Source: CAZTKP01 sp964614215 | GTDB lineage: Bacteria > UBP6 > UBA1177 | Length of the DNA stretch: 6,549 bases | Reading direction: 5' to 3' | Assembly: GCA_964614215.1 (NCBI GenBank) | Contig: CAZTKP010000148.1 | Location: 1 to 6,549, forward strand | Part shown: positions 5,785 to 6,549 of the stretch, piece by piece | How positions within the stretch are numbered: the stretch's first letter is position 1 | Layout: each line of letters begins with the position of its first letter | Notes under the pieces: generated by a model | Database searches by the model: none | What the model was told of the DNA's origin: nothing | Seen by the model: only the letters and a program-made list of their open reading frames with translations | Made by a program: the position numbers and the translations under genes

Positions 5785-5793
5785 GATCTTTTT
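5716..5793 (+). terminator. Possible terminator formed by the palindrome plus T-run
   Basis: The GC-rich folded element right after the last operon gene is followed, four bases past its outer stem, by TTTTT at 5789-5793. The geometry is not a classical compact hairpin with an adjacent U-tract, so termination is plausible but not secure. Its position between two transcription units supports it. Confidence 0.35.
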
Positions 5794-5795
5794 GA

Positions 5796-5824
5796 TTTAC
5801 AATTTCACACAGTTTTGGTAAATT
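5796..5824 (+). promoter_or_regulatory. Candidate sigma70-like promoter for the SxtJ/DUF5989/carbamoyltransferase unit
   Basis: TTTACA (5796-5801, 5/6 match to TTGACA) and TAAATT (5819-5824, 4/6 match to TATAAT) are separated by exactly 17 bases. Initiation would fall near 5831, giving a leader of about 23 bases before the ATG at 5854. An 8-base perfect palindrome, AACCGGTT (5834-5841), sits at or just after the expected start point and could be an operator half or chance. Confidence 0.45.
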
Positions 5825-5853
5825 ACTGGCCGTAACCGGTTTTTGGAGGCGAT

Positions 5854-6231
5854 ATGTCGAAAATTACAAAAAAGCAGGCAGCTGACAGCGGAATGGCGCT
5901 GGTGCTCATATCTTTGATCGTTCATCTCATCTGGAAAGTTGACACAGCTCTTTATCTGGCTGTTATTTTTCTTGTTGTGAACATGACCGTTCCTTCGATC
6001 TTCAAGCCTTTTGCATGGCTGTGGTTCGGATTTTCGACCTTGATCGGAACTGTGATGTCTAAGATACTTCTTTCAGTTGTCTTTATCACGATAATTACTC
6101 CGATCGGACTACTGAGAAGACTTTTAGGAAAGGACAGCCTTAAGCTCAAAGCTTTTAAGAAGTCAAAAGGTTCCGTTTTTTTAAGCAGGGATCACAAGTA
6201 CACCGAAAATGATATTTTAAAACCGTTTTAG
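5854..6231 (+). CDS. SxtJ family membrane protein
   Basis: A 125-residue hydrophobic protein resembling the SxtJ family, named after an uncharacterised gene next to the carbamoyltransferase gene sxtI in saxitoxin clusters. Likely membrane segments are about residues 13-28, 31-49, 54-68 and 70-87; the exact count (three or four) is uncertain. A positively charged N-terminus (MSKITKKQ) precedes them, and a soluble Lys/Arg-rich C-terminal tail starts around GLLRRLLGKD (85-94). No catalytic residues stand out. The start has GGAGG at 5845-5849, four bases before the ATG. It is followed 9 bases later by the DUF5989 gene and then by a carbamoyltransferase, the same gene company reported for SxtJ. 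I infer that it helps carbamoylation of a membrane-associated or exported substrate, but the function is not established. Confidence 0.85.
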   Translation: MSKITKKQAADSGMALVLISLIVHLIWKVDTALYLAVIFLVVNMTVPSIFKPFAWLWFGFSTLIGTVMSKILLSVVFITIITPIGLLRRLLGKDSLKLKAFKKSKGSVFLSRDHKYTENDILKPF

Positions 6232-6240
6232 GAGATAAAT

Positions 6241-6390
6241 ATGGAATTCATTAAAGACCTGTGGGGATTTTTAAAGACTAGAAAAAAATACTGGATGCTT
6301 CCGGCAATTCTTGTGCTTCTTCTTCTTGGACTTCTCATCGTTCTTTCAAGTGGAAGTGCGATCGCACCGTTTATCTATACTATTTTCTAA
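6241..6390 (+). CDS. DUF5989 / SxtK-like small membrane protein
   Basis: A 49-residue protein, too short for most gene filters. It begins MEFIKDLWGFLKTRKKYWML (residues 1-20), an amphipathic start with a basic patch. One hydrophobic helix follows at about residues 19-37 (MLPAILVLLLLGLLIVLSS), then a short end, GSAIAPFIYTIF. This pattern, FxxxLWxFLxxRKKxWxxP followed by one Leu-rich helix and SAxAPFIYxxF, is that of DUF5989 proteins, which I take to be the SxtK type. The SD AGGAG at 6230-6234 lies six bases before the ATG and overlaps the SxtJ stop region. The carbamoyltransferase ATG follows 11 bases after its stop. Its strict neighbourhood suggests a subunit or membrane anchor for the carbamoylation machinery, but this is inference; no activity is known to me. 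Confidence 0.88.
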   Translation: MEFIKDLWGFLKTRKKYWMLPAILVLLLLGLLIVLSSGSAIAPFIYTIF

Positions 6391-6401
6391 AAGAGGTTTA
6401 G

Positions 6402-6549
6402 ATGAAACAGATAATTCTCGGGATCTCGGCTTTCTATCATGACAGTGCGGCGGCACTTCTTGTTAACGGGAAGATCATAGCTGCTGCTCAGGAGGAGCGT
6501 TTCACCAGAAAAAAGCAGGATTCATCATTTCCGATAAATGCATGCAGAT
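6402..6549 (+). CDS. Carbamoyltransferase, NodU/TobZ/SxtI family (3' end outside window)
   Basis: The first 49 residues are visible; the gene runs off the window. The N-terminus ILGISAFYHDSAAALLVNG (residues 5-23) is the ASKHA-type Kae1-like start of the NodU family, with the conserved His-Asp pair at 13-14. AAAQEERFTRKKQD (27-40) is a hallmark of the same family. These enzymes make carbamoyl-AMP from carbamoyl phosphate and ATP and pass the carbamoyl group to a hydroxyl on a sugar, antibiotic or toxin scaffold. The substrate cannot be deduced here; the nearby glycosyltransferase and the small membrane proteins make a glycan or lipid-linked substrate likeliest. The SD GAGG at 6393-6396 is five bases before the ATG. 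The family is the same superfamily as TsaD, but this gene is clearly distinct in sequence. Confidence 0.93.
   Translation, partial: MKQIILGISAFYHDSAAALLVNGKIIAAAQEERFTRKKQDSSFPINACR

Overview
The window looks like an ordinary bacterial chromosome segment of moderate-to-low G+C. Every gene is on the + strand. Most starts have a clear GGAGG-type Shine-Dalgarno (SD) sequence, which argues against typical Bacteroidetes, where SD sites are weak. A NrdG-type radical SAM activase and a second radical SAM enzyme with two Fe-S cluster motifs suggest an anaerobic or facultative lifestyle. I cannot assign a phylum from the sequence alone; a less-studied Gram-negative or candidate-phylum bacterium is a guess.

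Layout. (1) Bases 1-333 hold the 3' end of a gene whose product ends in a phospholipase-D-like half-site, resembling the C-terminal part of ORF6N-type proteins. (2) After an 86-base gap come seven tightly packed genes from 420 to 5715: a radical SAM activase (NrdG2-like), tsaD, rsmA, panB, moaA, moaC and a family 2 glycosyltransferase. Gaps are +7, -4, -1, -1, +1 and -4 bases, so they very likely form one translationally coupled operon. (3) Bases 5716-5853 are the only real break. They contain a compact GC-rich double-hairpin palindrome that looks like a dispersed intergenic repeat, then a plausible sigma70-like promoter. (4) From 5854 a new transcription unit starts: an SxtJ-family membrane protein, a 49-residue DUF5989/SxtK-like membrane protein that is easy to miss because of its size, and the beginning of a NodU/TobZ/SxtI-type carbamoyltransferase cut by the window edge.

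How the genes fit together. tsaD (t6A in tRNA) and rsmA (dimethyl-A in 16S rRNA) are translation-modification genes. panB feeds pantothenate/CoA synthesis. moaA and moaC together make cyclic pyranopterin monophosphate for the molybdenum cofactor. The operon is mostly housekeeping and its members share no single pathway. The glycosyltransferase and the carbamoyltransferase cassette suggest that the region to the right moves into surface glycan or small-molecule decoration. The most notable points are an unusually short MoaA that keeps all its catalytic signatures, the SxtJ/SxtK/SxtI-like carbamoylation trio, and the palindromic element between the two units. I found no CRISPR array, tRNA, rRNA or transposase, and I did not find a clearly new defence or mobile system here.
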